Shown here: positions 1 to 7,556 of the stretch, piece after piece
Layout: every line of letters begins with the position of its first letter
Position numbering within the stretch: the stretch's first letter is position 1
NCBI GenBank assembly: GCA_021849435.1
Contig: JAJZSX010000007.1
Location: 1-20,161, forward strand
DNA from: Actinomycetes bacterium
Lineage (GTDB): Bacteria > Actinomycetota > Acidimicrobiia > Acidimicrobiales > RAAP-2
Reading direction: 5' to 3'
DNA: 20,161 bases
Position numbers and translations under genes: made by a program
The notes under the pieces: generated by a model
Told to the model about the DNA's origin: nothing
What the model saw: the letters and a program-made list of their open reading frames with translations, nothing else
The model's database searches: none

Positions 1-1
1 C

Positions 2-145
2 GTCGTGCGCGGCACGGGCCTCGGGCTGGCCCTCGTGCGCGATCACGTCTCGGCCTTCGGTGGCTCGATCAGCGCGCTCGAGAGTCCCGAGGGCGGCACG
101 CGGATCCAGATCCGACTGCCGATCTCGGACGAGGTGGCCGAGTGA
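2..145 (+). CDS. Sensor histidine kinase, C-terminal end (partial, 5' end outside window)
   Basis: Only the last 47 codons are present. They read through the G2 box of a GHKL/HATPase_c ATP-binding domain (GTGLGLALVRDH), then the usual tail with FGGSI, a short acidic stretch, GGTRIQIRLPI, and a stop at 143-145. This is the ATP-lid end of a two-component sensor kinase. The last base of the final Glu codon and the stop overlap the GTG start of the next gene (GTGA, 142-145), so the two are probably translationally coupled. A kinase followed by a GerMN lipoprotein resembles the actinobacterial mtrA-mtrB-lpqB arrangement, so an MtrB-like kinase is a reasonable guess. The sensor domain is not visible, so the identity of the kinase is inference. 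The HATPase assignment itself is secure. Confidence 0.85.
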   Translation, partial: VVRGTGLGLALVRDHVSAFGGSISALESPEGGTRIQIRLPISDEVAE

Positions 146-720
146 CCCGCGCGCGCGTCCTCGCGGCGCTGCTTCTCGCCTCGGTGCTGCTCAGTTCCTG
201 CACCCTCGTGCCGACGTCTAGGACCCCGTCGCGCATCAGTCCCGCCGCGGTCCCCCTCGGCCTGCTCGGCAAGACGATCCCGGGAACGGCCAACGGGCAC
301 GTGATCTTCATCACCCAGCCCGTCTACATCGTGGACGCCACGGGCCACCTCGCCCCCTCGAGTCGGATCGTCCCGTCGCCGCCGACCCTGTCGTCGGTCC
401 TGCGCGAGCTGATACTCGGACCGACCGACATCGAGGTGGGCACGGGCTACACGAGCGCCCTGCCGAACAACCTCGTGGTCACCCAGGCGACGATCGACAA
501 GGGCGTCGGGATCATCGACCTCACCCGTTCGCTCGCCTCGATCCCCCGTCAGCAACTGGTCCTCGCGGTGGGTCAGCTGACCCTCACCGCCTTCGGCGTG
601 GGGGCGGTGCGCGGCATTCGCATCACCGTCAACGGGGTTCCCGAGAAGCTGCCATTGCCCAACGGCAAGACAGCGCACCTCGTGACCGTGGCCGACTTCC
701 AGTCACTGCTCAACGGCTAG
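142..720 (+). CDS. GerMN-domain lipoprotein (LpqB-like, short form)
   Basis: 192 aa. A type II signal peptide is clear: positive N-terminus (TRAR), a hydrophobic Leu/Ala core and a lipobox ending LLSSC, with the lipidated Cys at residue 20, so the protein should be anchored on the outer face of the membrane. The rest looks like one GerMN (sporulation/spore-germination) domain: the segments PTLSSVLRELILGPT, LVVTQATIDKGVGIIDLT and QLTLTAFGVGAVRGIRITVNG match that fold. It overlaps the upstream kinase by 4 nt (GTGA). In mycobacteria, LpqB follows MtrB and modulates its signalling. LpqB is much longer (GerMN plus a beta-propeller region), so this is a stripped-down relative or a different GerMN lipoprotein. 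The TAG stop shares the bases CTAG with the stop of the convergent rsfS. Confidence 0.8.
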   Translation: MTRARVLAALLLASVLLSSCTLVPTSRTPSRISPAAVPLGLLGKTIPGTANGHVIFITQPVYIVDATGHLAPSSRIVPSPPTLSSVLRELILGPTDIEVGTGYTSALPNNLVVTQATIDKGVGIIDLTRSLASIPRQQLVLAVGQLTLTAFGVGAVRGIRITVNGVPEKLPLPNGKTAHLVTVADFQSLLNG

Positions 721-1079
721 CGACGATACGTGGTCGCGGCGTTCCAGAGGTGCTCGAGGTCGTAGTACTCGCGCGTCGCCTCATCAAAGACGTGCACGAT
801 CACGTCGCCGTAGTCGAGCGCGATCCACTGGGCCTGCATGACCCCCTCGACGTGGATCGGCTTGACCCCGAGGGTGACGGTGATGAGGCGCTCGACCTCC
901 TCGGCGATCGCGCGGACCTGACGATCGGTCCGGCCCGACGCGATGACGAGGGCGTCAAAGGAGTCCACGAGTGCTCGCATGTCGATGACGACGACGTCAT
1001 GGGCCACTTTCTCCTCGGCGCCCGTGATCGCCGCACCGATGAGATCTGCGACATAGGCCCCAAACACCCCCGGCGCCAC
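717..1079 (-). CDS. rsfS: Ribosomal silencing factor RsfS (Iojap family)
   Basis: 120 aa from the chosen GTG at 1079. RsfS binds ribosomal protein L14 and blocks 50S-30S joining in starvation. Family features: a helical N-terminus (GAAITGAEEKVAHDVVVIDMR), the DALVIASGRTDRQVRAIAEEVE segment, GVKPIHVEG, then WIALDYGDVIVHVF and the terminal EYYDLEHLW. The frame is open further upstream to 1178, but that stretch overlaps the preceding small membrane gene and reads as Arg/Gly-rich shadow sequence, so the GTG at 1079 is preferred. A CTG at 1106 or a GTG slightly downstream is possible. It lies at the 3' end of nadD, small membrane gene, rsfS, as in many bacteria where rsfS follows nadD. It converges on the lipoprotein gene with shared stop bases. 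Confidence 0.93.
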   Translation of the reverse strand: MAPGVFGAYVADLIGAAITGAEEKVAHDVVVIDMRALVDSFDALVIASGRTDRQVRAIAEEVERLITVTLGVKPIHVEGVMQAQWIALDYGDVIVHVFDEATREYYDLEHLWNAATTYRR

Positions 1080-1102
1080 GATGGTGCGCGAGGCGATCTC
1101 GC

Positions 1103-1282
1103 TCAGTGGACCACCCCGATCACGATCACCGCCGCGGCGAAGGGAACCGCGAGCGCCCCGATGCCCACCATCGACCACCGCTGCTTGGCTCGCCGGATGT
1201 CGGCGCGACGCCGAGGGGCGGGCTCGAGCAGCGTGTAGCGCGCCGCGCGTGGACTGGTCACATCAAAGTTTCGAACCGCCAT
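1103..1282 (-). CDS. Small single-pass membrane protein of unknown function
   Basis: 59 aa from the ATG at 1282. The first 35 residues are polar and basic (PAPRRRADIRRAKQRW). Residues 36-58 form one transmembrane helix (SMVGIGALAVPFAAAVIVIG) that reaches the C-terminus, suggesting a tail-anchored protein with its basic part in the cytoplasm. I recognise no family. The start begins 12 nt after the nadD stop; GAGGATAAGG upstream supplies a Shine-Dalgarno sequence about 10 nt away. An in-frame TTG at 1291 is too close to it. The stop lies 23 nt before the chosen rsfS start. Its place between nadD and rsfS suggests co-transcription, but nothing in the sequence gives it a role. The clear helix and tight packing argue that it is a real gene. 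Confidence 0.6.
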   Translation of the reverse strand: MAVRNFDVTSPRAARYTLLEPAPRRRADIRRAKQRWSMVGIGALAVPFAAAVIVIGVVH

Positions 1283-1294
1283 GTCGGTCAAACC

Positions 1295-1864
1295 TTATCC
1301 TCGGAAACCCTCGAAGAGCGGAATGACGCCCTCGGGCACGAATTCGCGGAGATTTTCGTGGTCCGGGTGGGTGTCGCGAATGTAGGTGCTCGACAGGTCC
1401 ACGGGCTCCATCGCGATCTCGTAGGTGATCCAGCCCGCGGGCATGGACGGGGCGCGACCCGGGCGCGGGACCACGCCGACGCGAACCATGCTGCGAAGTA
1501 GGGCCGCCTCGTGCCATCGATCGAGCTGTGACACCAGGTCAGCCCCGATGATGAGATCGACCTCGTCGGCTTCGTTGAGCAGTTCGCGCACCGTGTCGAT
1601 CGTGTAGGAGGGTCCCGCGCGGCGGATCTCGCGGTCCGACACGACCACGAGGTCCAGGCCGTCGAAGGCGGCCTTGGCCATCGCCAGGCGCACCGGGGCC
1701 GGTCGCACCGACCCGCGCTCACTCTTCTGGTAGGGGTCGCCGGCGACGGTGACCTCGATGCGATTGAAGCGATGACTTCGCGCGGCCGCTCGCAGCGCTG
1801 CGACGTGCCCGAAGTGTGGCGGGTCGAAGGTCCCCCCAAAGAGACCGAGGCGCCGAAGTGTCAC
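1295..1864 (-). CDS. nadD: Nicotinate-nucleotide adenylyltransferase NadD
   Basis: 189 aa. It transfers AMP from ATP to nicotinate mononucleotide, making deamido-NAD in NAD biosynthesis (cytoplasm). The nucleotidyltransferase signature is intact: [18 protein letters not shown] at the N-terminus (T/HxGH motif), [39 protein letters not shown], and SSTYIRD near the C-terminus (SSTxIR motif). The usual GNPPHK-like loop is replaced by AGDPYQKSE, a variant I would expect to stay functional but note. The GTG start lies 6 nt downstream of TAAGGT on the same strand, which could be a -10 element (leaderless start) or, through AAGG, a Shine-Dalgarno sequence. It is divergent from aroG and heads the nadD, membrane protein, rsfS unit. 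Confidence 0.95.
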   Translation of the reverse strand: MTLRRLGLFGGTFDPPHFGHVAALRAAARSHRFNRIEVTVAGDPYQKSERGSVRPAPVRLAMAKAAFDGLDLVVVSDREIRRAGPSYTIDTVRELLNEADEVDLIIGADLVSQLDRWHEAALLRSMVRVGVVPRPGRAPSMPAGWITYEIAMEPVDLSSTYIRDTHPDHENLREFVPEGVIPLFEGFRG

Positions 1865-1918
1865 GCGCCAACCTTAGGCCGATTGTCTGTCGCTGGAAGA
1901 AAGCCCTACGCTAGATGC
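1865..1918. promoter_or_regulatory. Divergent promoter region nadD / aroG with two leaderless-type starts
   Basis: The whole intergenic space is 54 bp. On the + strand TTGTCT (1883-1888) and TACGCT (1907-1912) are separated by 18 bp, and the aroG ATG begins 6 nt after TACGCT. On the - strand TAAGGT (1871-1876, read as ACCTTA on +) lies 6 nt before the nadD GTG; no good -35 is visible for it. With the usual 6-7 nt from -10 to the first transcribed base, both mRNAs would begin at or next to the start codon. The two promoters interleave, so the polymerases may compete. Confidence 0.55.
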
Positions 1919-3301
1919 ATGCAGTCGTCGCCCTCAGATTGGTCGATCACGACGTGGCGCAGTCGTCCGCTGCGCCAGAGTCCGGCGTGGCCCGACTCGG
2001 ACCACTTGGCCCGCGTGGAGCGCGAACTCGCGACCAAGCCGCCGCTCGTCTTTGCCGGCGAGGCTCGCCGGCTCCAGCAGCACCTGCGCGATGTCGCCAA
2101 CGGCAAGGCCTTCTTGCTGCAGGCGGGCGACTGCGCCGAATCCTTCGACGAGGGCTCCGCTGACTCGATCCGCGACAAGCTCAAGGTCATCTTGCAGATG
2201 GCCGTTGCGCTCACCTACGCCGCCGGTGTGCCAGTAGTCAAGGTCGGACGCATCGCTGGGCAGTTCGCCAAGCCCCGCTCGGACGACTTCGAGGAGCGCG
2301 ACGGGGTGCGCCTGGACGCCTTCCGGGGTCACATCGTCAACTCCGACGCCTTCACCCCCGACGCTCGCCGCCCCGACCCCGAGCGCCTGCTCGCCGCCTA
2401 CCACCAGAGCGTCGCGACGCTGAACCTCCTGCGCGCCTTCACCACCGGCGGCTTCGCCGCCCTCTCGAGGGTGCACGCCTGGAACCAGGAGTTCGTCGCT
2501 AACTCGCTCGAGGGCAAGCGCTACGCGATGATCGCCGACGAGATCGAGCGCGCGCTGCAGTTCATGATGGCCTGTGGCATCGACCTGCACGACGACACCG
2601 CGCTGCAGAGCGTCGAGTTCTACACCAGCCACGAGGCGCTCATCCTGCCCTACGAACAGGCCCTAACTCGTCAGGACTCATTGACCGGTGACTGGTACGA
2701 CTGCTCGGCGCACATGCTCTGGATCGGGGACCGCACGCGCCAGCTCGACGGCGCGCACGTGGAGTTCCTGCGCGGCGTCTCCAACCCGCTCGGCCTGAAG
2801 GTCGGACCGAGCATCGACGTCGACGACCTGCGCCGGCTGGTCGAGGTGCTGAACCCGGACAACGAGCCCGGCCGGCTGACCCTCATCTCGCGGATGGGCG
2901 TCGAGCGGATCGGCGAGGCACTGCCCCCACTCGTCGAGGCCCTGCGCGACGACGGGCGCTCGGTGGTGTGGGCCTGTGACCCGATGCACGGCAACACGTT
3001 CCGCGTGGTCGGCGGCCAGAAGACCCGCCACTTCGACGACGTCCTGTCCGAGACCGCCCAGTTCTTCGAAGTCCACCAGGCACTGGGCACGTGGCCCGGG
3101 GGCCTGCACATCGAGCTGACCGGCGACGACGTCACCGAGTGCCTGGGTGGCGGCTCGCGCCTCGACGAGGCCGACCTGGACCTCAACTACACGACCATCT
3201 GCGATCCGCGGCTGAACGCGACCCAGAGTTTGGACATGGCCTTCCACGTGGCCGAGTTCCTGCAGAACTACGCCTCGGCGAGTGGCGCTCGGTCGTTGTA
3301 G
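1919..3301 (+). CDS. aroG: Class II 3-deoxy-D-arabino-heptulosonate-7-phosphate (DAHP) synthase
   Basis: 460 aa, close to the mycobacterial AroG. It condenses phosphoenolpyruvate and erythrose 4-phosphate, the first step of the shikimate pathway (cytoplasm, metal-dependent). Type II hallmarks: [11 protein letters not shown] with metal-binding Cys72, [67 protein letters not shown] with the metal-binding His, and [18 protein letters not shown]. The ATG at 1919 is chosen because the family N-terminus ([20 protein letters not shown]) begins there. The frame stays open upstream only through the nadD gene. No Shine-Dalgarno sequence sits at normal distance; a -10-like TACGCT ends 6 nt before the ATG. 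Its 3' end overlaps the convergent phosphatase gene by 34 nt. The symbol is by analogy with mycobacteria. Confidence 0.96.
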   Translation: MQSSPSDWSITTWRSRPLRQSPAWPDSDHLARVERELATKPPLVFAGEARRLQQHLRDVANGKAFLLQAGDCAESFDEGSADSIRDKLKVILQMAVALTYAAGVPVVKVGRIAGQFAKPRSDDFEERDGVRLDAFRGHIVNSDAFTPDARRPDPERLLAAYHQSVATLNLLRAFTTGGFAALSRVHAWNQEFVANSLEGKRYAMIADEIERALQFMMACGIDLHDDTALQSVEFYTSHEALILPYEQALTRQDSLTGDWYDCSAHMLWIGDRTRQLDGAHVEFLRGVSNPLGLKVGPSIDVDDLRRLVEVLNPDNEPGRLTLISRMGVERIGEALPPLVEALRDDGRSVVWACDPMHGNTFRVVGGQKTRHFDDVLSETAQFFEVHQALGTWPGGLHIELTGDDVTECLGGGSRLDEADLDLNYTTICDPRLNATQSLDMAFHVAEFLQNYASASGARSL

Positions 3302-3950
3302 CTGAGCAGGCGGCGCACCGCGCCGTCGAACTCGACTTCGGTGAGCGAACAGTGCTCGGTCAGGAGCTTGAGCCGTTCGGCGGGCCCGCGGTGCATGACG
3401 AGTTTCATCATCTGCTCGATGACCCCACCGTGAACGACCAGGACCTCTCGCTCGCCTTGGTGCGCGCGATCCGCTCGAAGGCAGTGACGCATCGTTCGAA
3501 GAACCCCGTCCACGATTCGCCGCGCGGTGCGATGGGCTGGGCCGGGTCGGCGTCCCAGTCCGGCGCCCCGAACCGGTCCTGCATCGCCGACCACGTCAAC
3601 CCGTCGGCCTCGCCGGGGTGTAGCTCGCACAGGTCGCAGTCGGCGCGGGCCGTGAGCCCGCTCGGCAGGCCGCGAGCGAGCAGCGACGCCGTCTCGGTGG
3701 ACCGAGGCAGGACAGAGGTGTACAGGGCCGTGACGTTGCGGAACTCGCCCGAGCGCACGAGCCGATCGGCGAGCGCCGAGGCCTGCGCCCGACCCGTTTC
3801 GGTCAACCCACGACAGCCGATCGGCCCACCGATCACACCGTCGACGTTGCAGCGCGCCTCCCCGTGGCGAACGAGCACCAGTCGGGCACCCGTCGGCGGT
3901 GTGCCGATGGTGCGCACGCTCGCGGGCGGTTCGGTCGTCCAGGGGCTCAC
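3268..3950 (-). pseudogene. Histidine phosphatase (phosphoglycerate mutase-like), interrupted by a frameshift
   Basis: Two frames together give one full-length histidine phosphatase of about 227 aa. Frame A (start 3950) carries the phospho-acceptor motif LVLVRHGEARCN, GCRGLTETGRAQA, YTSVLPRSTETA and the CELHPGEADGLTW segment. It then runs into an alien 16-residue end and stops at 3408. Frame B (to 3268) supplies the missing C-terminal core, QGEREVLVVHGGVIEQMM with the second catalytic His, and TEHCSLTEVEFDG. The switch lies near 3456-3468, in a GCGCGC context, and equals loss of one base. GTG at 3950 is chosen because it overlaps the VWA gene stop as GTGA. Whether the gene is dead, mis-sequenced or recoded cannot be told from the sequence. 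Substrate unknown; the family covers cofactor-dependent mutases, alpha-ribazole phosphatase and broad phosphatases. It overlaps aroG tail-to-tail. Confidence 0.85.
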
Positions 3951-5365
3951 GGCAGGTCCCCGACGAAGGCCTCGAGCTGACGAAGCGTTCGACATTCGAC
4001 GACCCGATCGCAGTAGGACGCGTACTGATCGACGATCGAGTCGCCGCTGTTCCAGTAGCTCGCCGGCTCCGGGTTAAGCCAGAAGACGCTGCGCGCGCGG
4101 TTGCGCAGGTCGGCGAGGACCTCGGCGTGGGCCTGGTGGTAGTTGTTGCGCGCGTCGCCCAGTATCAGCACCGTGGTTCGCCGGGTGACGTCCTTGGCGA
4201 AACGCTCCTGGAAGCTGAGCAGGGCCCGCCCGTAGTCGGAGTGGCCGTCAAAGGCGACCACGTCGGCCTCGGCGTTGATGCGCGCCACCGCGACGGCGGG
4301 GTCGTCGACGCCCTCGAAGTAGTCGGTGACCTCGTCAAGGCCGTCGACGAAGACGAAGCTGCGGACCTTGGAGAACTGCGAGCTGATCGCGTGCACGAGG
4401 TGCAGCGTGAACCGGGCGAAGGACGCCACCGACCCCGACACGTCGGCGATGACGACGATCTCGGGCTTGGCCGGTCGCGGCGGCTTGAAGCGCAGGTCGA
4501 GGGGCACGCCGCCGGTGGAGAGGCTGCGGCGCACGGTGTGGCGAAGGTCGACCGGGCCCCGGCGCCGGCGCCGGCGCCGACGCGCCAGGCGCGTGGCGAG
4601 CTTGCGGCTGAGCGAGCGCAGGGCTCGCTCGAGTTGGGCCAGCTCCTCGCGGTTGGCGTGCATGATGTCCAGGTCCTCGGGCAGGGGCTTTCGCACCGAC
4701 TTGGCGAGCGCGTTGGACCCCCGGTCCTGCACCAGCTGCTCGCGGATCGCGCGCTCGACGGCGCGCTTGAGATTCTCGATCCGCGCACGGGCCTCGTCGT
4801 GGGCCAGGCGCTTGGCCAGTTCGTCGGCCTGGGCGGCCTGCTCGCCAGTCAGGCGGGCCTCGAGCCGGTCGAGCTCGAGGCTGCGCAGCGTTCGGTAGAG
4901 GTAGTACGTCCCACCAACGGGCCGGCCCGGCTCCATGCCGGCGTAACGCGAAACGGCGGCGCGCGCGCCGCGGTTGAGCGCGGACTGGTCCCCGTCGCGC
5001 AGGGCCCGGTAGAGCAGGTCGGCGAGCTGCTCGGCGCTGAGCGGTGCCGAGGAGCCGCCGCCCTCCCCGCGGGACTGTCCCGTGCCCGGTGCGCCGGCGG
5101 CGCCGTCGGGTGGTTCGCCGTCGTTGGTCTGCTCGGGCGCTGGCGGCGCCGCGCGATCAGCGAAGAAGACGTCAAAGGCGGTGTAGAAGACCGGCAGGTG
5201 GTCGCCATCTTTCACCAGGGTCGCCGCCAGCGCGTCGCGCAGCGCCTGGCGCTCGCCGAGGTCGATCACGCGCATGGCGCGCGCCGCGTCGACGTGCTCG
5301 GACATCGAGACCGGCAGCCCGGCCGCACGCAATTCGCCCACGAAGTCCGCGAGGACGTTAAGCAA
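3947..5365 (-). CDS. VWA-domain protein of the CoxE-like family
   Basis: 472 aa, cytoplasmic by appearance (no signal peptide). The N-terminal part (residues 1-75) has the CoxE-type opening: FVGELRAAGLPVSMSEHVDA and HLPVFYTAFDVFF. A Pro/Gly-rich linker follows (about 73-107), then a long charged helical region and a run of eight arginines (262-269). The von Willebrand A domain begins near 300 with the MIDAS motif IADVSGSVASF (DVSGS 308-312), and ILGDARNN follows later. Such proteins work with MoxR AAA+ ATPases in maturing or remodelling metalloenzymes such as CO dehydrogenase. The MoxR partner is immediately upstream. The TTG start at 5365 overlaps the moxR stop by 8 nt; a GTG at 5341 is an alternative. 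The stop overlaps the phosphatase start (GTGA). No target enzyme is visible in the window. Confidence 0.88.
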   Translation of the reverse strand: MLNVLADFVGELRAAGLPVSMSEHVDAARAMRVIDLGERQALRDALAATLVKDGDHLPVFYTAFDVFFADRAAPPAPEQTNDGEPPDGAAGAPGTGQSRGEGGGSSAPLSAEQLADLLYRALRDGDQSALNRGARAAVSRYAGMEPGRPVGGTYYLYRTLRSLELDRLEARLTGEQAAQADELAKRLAHDEARARIENLKRAVERAIREQLVQDRGSNALAKSVRKPLPEDLDIMHANREELAQLERALRSLSRKLATRLARRRRRRRRGPVDLRHTVRRSLSTGGVPLDLRFKPPRPAKPEIVVIADVSGSVASFARFTLHLVHAISSQFSKVRSFVFVDGLDEVTDYFEGVDDPAVAVARINAEADVVAFDGHSDYGRALLSFQERFAKDVTRRTTVLILGDARNNYHQAHAEVLADLRNRARSVFWLNPEPASYWNSGDSIVDQYASYCDRVVECRTLRQLEAFVGDLP

Positions 5366-6305
5366 GGTTCACCGTGCGACCGAGGAGCTCCTTGGACGCG
5401 CGTTCGATGTCCGACTGGTACTTGAGCAGGATGTGCAGCGTCGCGACCGCCTCCTCCGCGCCGATCTCCTCACGCCCCAGGATCACCAGGGTTCGGGCCC
5501 AGTCGAGCGTCTCAGAGACCGACGGTGCCTTCTTCAAGTCCAGGCTACGCAGCGACCTGACGACCTGGGCGATCTGCTGGGCGAGCGCCGCGGCGATGCC
5601 GGGCACCCGGGCCAGAATGATGTCGCGCTCGCGCTCGACGTCGGGGTACCCGATGTACAGGTAGAGGCACCGACGCTTCAGCGCCTCGGAGAGCTCGCGG
5701 GTGTTGTTCGAGGTGAGAAAGACCATCGGGATCTGCTGGGCGCGAACCGTCCCCAACTCGGGTATGGACACCTGGTACTCCGAGAGGATCTCGAGCAGGA
5801 GTGCCTCGGTCTCGAGTTCGACGCGGTCGACCTCGTCGATGAGCAACACGACCGGGTCCGTGGCCGAGATCGCCTCGAGGAGGGGTCGGGTGAGGAGGAA
5901 CTCACCGGAGAAGATGTCCTCTTCCAGCTCGCCCCAGGACTCGTGGGCCTCGCCCTCGGTCCGGCCGGCCTGGATGCGCAGCAGCTGCTTGCGGTAGTTC
6001 CACTCGTAGAGGGCCTTGGACTCGTCGAGCCCCTCGTAGCACTGCAGGCGCACGAGTCGGGCGCCCGCGGCGTCGGCCACCGCCTTGGCCAGGGCCGTCT
6101 TGCCGGTGCCGGCCGGTCCCTCGACGAGCACGGGCTTGGCGAGCCGGTCGGCGAGGAACGCCACCGACGCGATCGCGTCGTCGCTGAGGTAGTCGTGGGC
6201 GGCCAGGCGCGTGCGAACGTCGGCGGCGGACTCGAAGTGCACCGGCGGCAGGTGTTCGAGGCCCAGACGCTGGGCCAACTCCTGCCTCGGATCCAGCGAC
6301 GTCAT
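5358..6305 (-). CDS. MoxR-family AAA+ ATPase
   Basis: 315 aa from the ATG at 6305, which overlaps the proA stop as ATGA. Walker A is GPAGTGKT at 63-70 and Walker B LLIDEVD at 154-160. A sensor-1-like FLTSNNTREL and the arginine-containing ALKRRCLYLYIGYPD follow, which is the MoxR signature order. The C-terminus carries the lid region (SETLDWARTLVILG). MoxR ATPases act as chaperones with VWA-domain partners; here the partner gene follows with an 8-nt overlap, so the two are made together. The frame is open upstream to 6491 inside proA, but conservation begins at the chosen start. In CO-oxidising bacteria the equivalent pair is CoxD/CoxE, yet no cox structural genes are nearby, so the client is unknown. 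Coupling to proA is by sequence overlap, not by evident function. Confidence 0.93.
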   Translation of the reverse strand: MTSLDPRQELAQRLGLEHLPPVHFESAADVRTRLAAHDYLSDDAIASVAFLADRLAKPVLVEGPAGTGKTALAKAVADAAGARLVRLQCYEGLDESKALYEWNYRKQLLRIQAGRTEGEAHESWGELEEDIFSGEFLLTRPLLEAISATDPVVLLIDEVDRVELETEALLLEILSEYQVSIPELGTVRAQQIPMVFLTSNNTRELSEALKRRCLYLYIGYPDVERERDIILARVPGIAAALAQQIAQVVRSLRSLDLKKAPSVSETLDWARTLVILGREEIGAEEAVATLHILLKYQSDIERASKELLGRTVNLA

Positions 6306-7537
6306 CGAACTTGCCCCTCTCCTCGGACGACCCACTTCAGGCAGGTCAATTCGCGCAGGCCCATTGGCCCGCGCGCGTGCAGCTTCTGGGTCGAAATCCC
6401 GACCTCGCCGCCCAGGCCGAGCTCGCCGCCGTCGATGAAGCGCGTCGAGGCGTTCACCAACACGGCCGCGGCGTCGACCCGGCGGACCCACTCGTCGGCG
6501 TGGGCCGCGTCCTCGGTCAGGATGGCCTCGCTGTGGCCCGTCCCGTAGCGCGCCACGTGCTCGATCGCCTCGTCCAGGGAATCGACCACCTTGACGGCGA
6601 GGATCAGGTCCAAGAACTCCCGGGCGAAGTCATCCTCGGTCGCCCGGCGCGCGCCGGGCAGGAACTCGCCGGCCCGGTCATCCACGCGTAGCTCGACGCT
6701 CGCGAGTCGCTCGGCGAGGCTCGGCAGGAAGGTGCTGGCGACCCCACGGTGCACGAGGACCGTCTCGACCGCGTTGCACACCCCCGGCCGAGAGGTCTTG
6801 GCGTTGTCGACGATCGCCACCGCCTGATCGAGGTTCGCCGACTCGTCGACGAAGATGTGGCAGTTCCCGTCACCGTCGAGCACGTAGGGCACGCGCGCGT
6901 GTTCGCGCATGGCGGCGATCAGACTCGGACCGCCACGGGGGATCAGGCAGTCGAGCACGCCGGCAAGTTGCATGAACGCAATCGCGGCGTCGTGGGACGG
7001 GTCCTCGACCATCGCCACCCCGTCCGGCGCCAGTCCCTCGGCGACGAGCGCCTCGCGCCAGAGCGCCACGATGAACCGATTCGACTCGATCGCCGACGAC
7101 GAGCCGCGCAGGAACGCCGCGTTGCCGCTGCGCACGCACAGCCCCGCCACGTCGCTCGTGACGTTCGGTCGATTCTCGTAGACCACGCCGATCACGCCCA
7201 GTGGCACGCGGACCCGCTCGACGCGCAGCCCGTTGGGCCGAACGTCGCGGTCGACCGACTCGAAGAGCGGATCGGGCGAGTCAGCGATCGCGCGCAGCGC
7301 CTCGACCATGCCCGCGACGCGGGCCTCGGTCAGGACCAACCGATCAAGACCCGCACCTCCGTCCGGGTAGTCGGCCACCTCGCGGGCATTGACCGCCAGC
7401 AACTCGGACTGGCGCTGCTCGAGTTGGTCGGCGACCCGGCCCAGCACGGCCCGTCGAGTGGCGTCGCTCGCCTGGGCGAGCGAACGCGACGCCGCTCGAA
7501 CCGAGGCACCTTGGGTCGCGAGCGTGGACGTATCCAT
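6302..7537 (-). CDS. proA: Glutamate-5-semialdehyde dehydrogenase (gamma-glutamyl phosphate reductase)
   Basis: 411 aa, the usual family length. It reduces gamma-glutamyl phosphate with NADPH in the second step of proline synthesis. Visible motifs: GVIGVVYENRPNVTSDVAGL, CVRSGNAAFLRGSSSAIESN, DCLIPRGGPSLI, and the catalytic-cysteine segment TSRPGVCNAVETV (Cys254). The C-terminal HSEAILTED and FIDGGELGLGGEVGIST are also typical. The ATG at 7537 is 19 nt past the proB stop, after TACGCT and exactly 6 nt, with no separate Shine-Dalgarno sequence. That suggests a second, leaderless promoter in addition to read-through from proB. The stop overlaps the start of the moxR gene (ATGA). It acts with ProB, which makes its unstable substrate. 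Confidence 0.97.
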   Translation of the reverse strand: MDTSTLATQGASVRAASRSLAQASDATRRAVLGRVADQLEQRQSELLAVNAREVADYPDGGAGLDRLVLTEARVAGMVEALRAIADSPDPLFESVDRDVRPNGLRVERVRVPLGVIGVVYENRPNVTSDVAGLCVRSGNAAFLRGSSSAIESNRFIVALWREALVAEGLAPDGVAMVEDPSHDAAIAFMQLAGVLDCLIPRGGPSLIAAMREHARVPYVLDGDGNCHIFVDESANLDQAVAIVDNAKTSRPGVCNAVETVLVHRGVASTFLPSLAERLASVELRVDDRAGEFLPGARRATEDDFAREFLDLILAVKVVDSLDEAIEHVARYGTGHSEAILTEDAAHADEWVRRVDAAAVLVNASTRFIDGGELGLGGEVGISTQKLHARGPMGLRELTCLKWVVRGEGQVR

Positions 7538-7543
7538 CCCCGT

Positions 7544-7549
7544 AGCGTA
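7544..7549 (-). promoter_or_regulatory. Candidate -10 element for a leaderless proA transcript
   Basis: TACGCT on the - strand, inside the proB-proA gap, followed by exactly 6 nt and the proA ATG. It is the same hexamer and spacing seen before aroG. No convincing -35 lies 17-18 bp upstream, which would fall in the end of proB. Confidence 0.4.
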
Positions 7550-7556
7550 ACGGAGC

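Noticed and set aside
1080..1178. Longer N-terminus for RsfS
   Set aside because: It overlaps the small membrane gene and reads as low-complexity Arg/Gly sequence, unlike the family.
3456..3468. Programmed -1 frameshift in the histidine phosphatase
   Set aside because: No X-XXY-YYZ slippery heptamer or clear downstream pseudoknot could be seen; mutation or sequencing error is simpler.
3899..5425. Long + strand open frame (508 codons) opposite the VWA gene
   Set aside because: Same reason: the opposite strand has conserved CoxE/VWA motifs and overlapping stop/start signals with its neighbours.
6306..6491. Longer N-terminus for the MoxR ATPase
   Set aside because: The extension is Arg/Gly-rich, overlaps proA in another frame, and the ATGA overlap at 6302-6305 gives a natural start.
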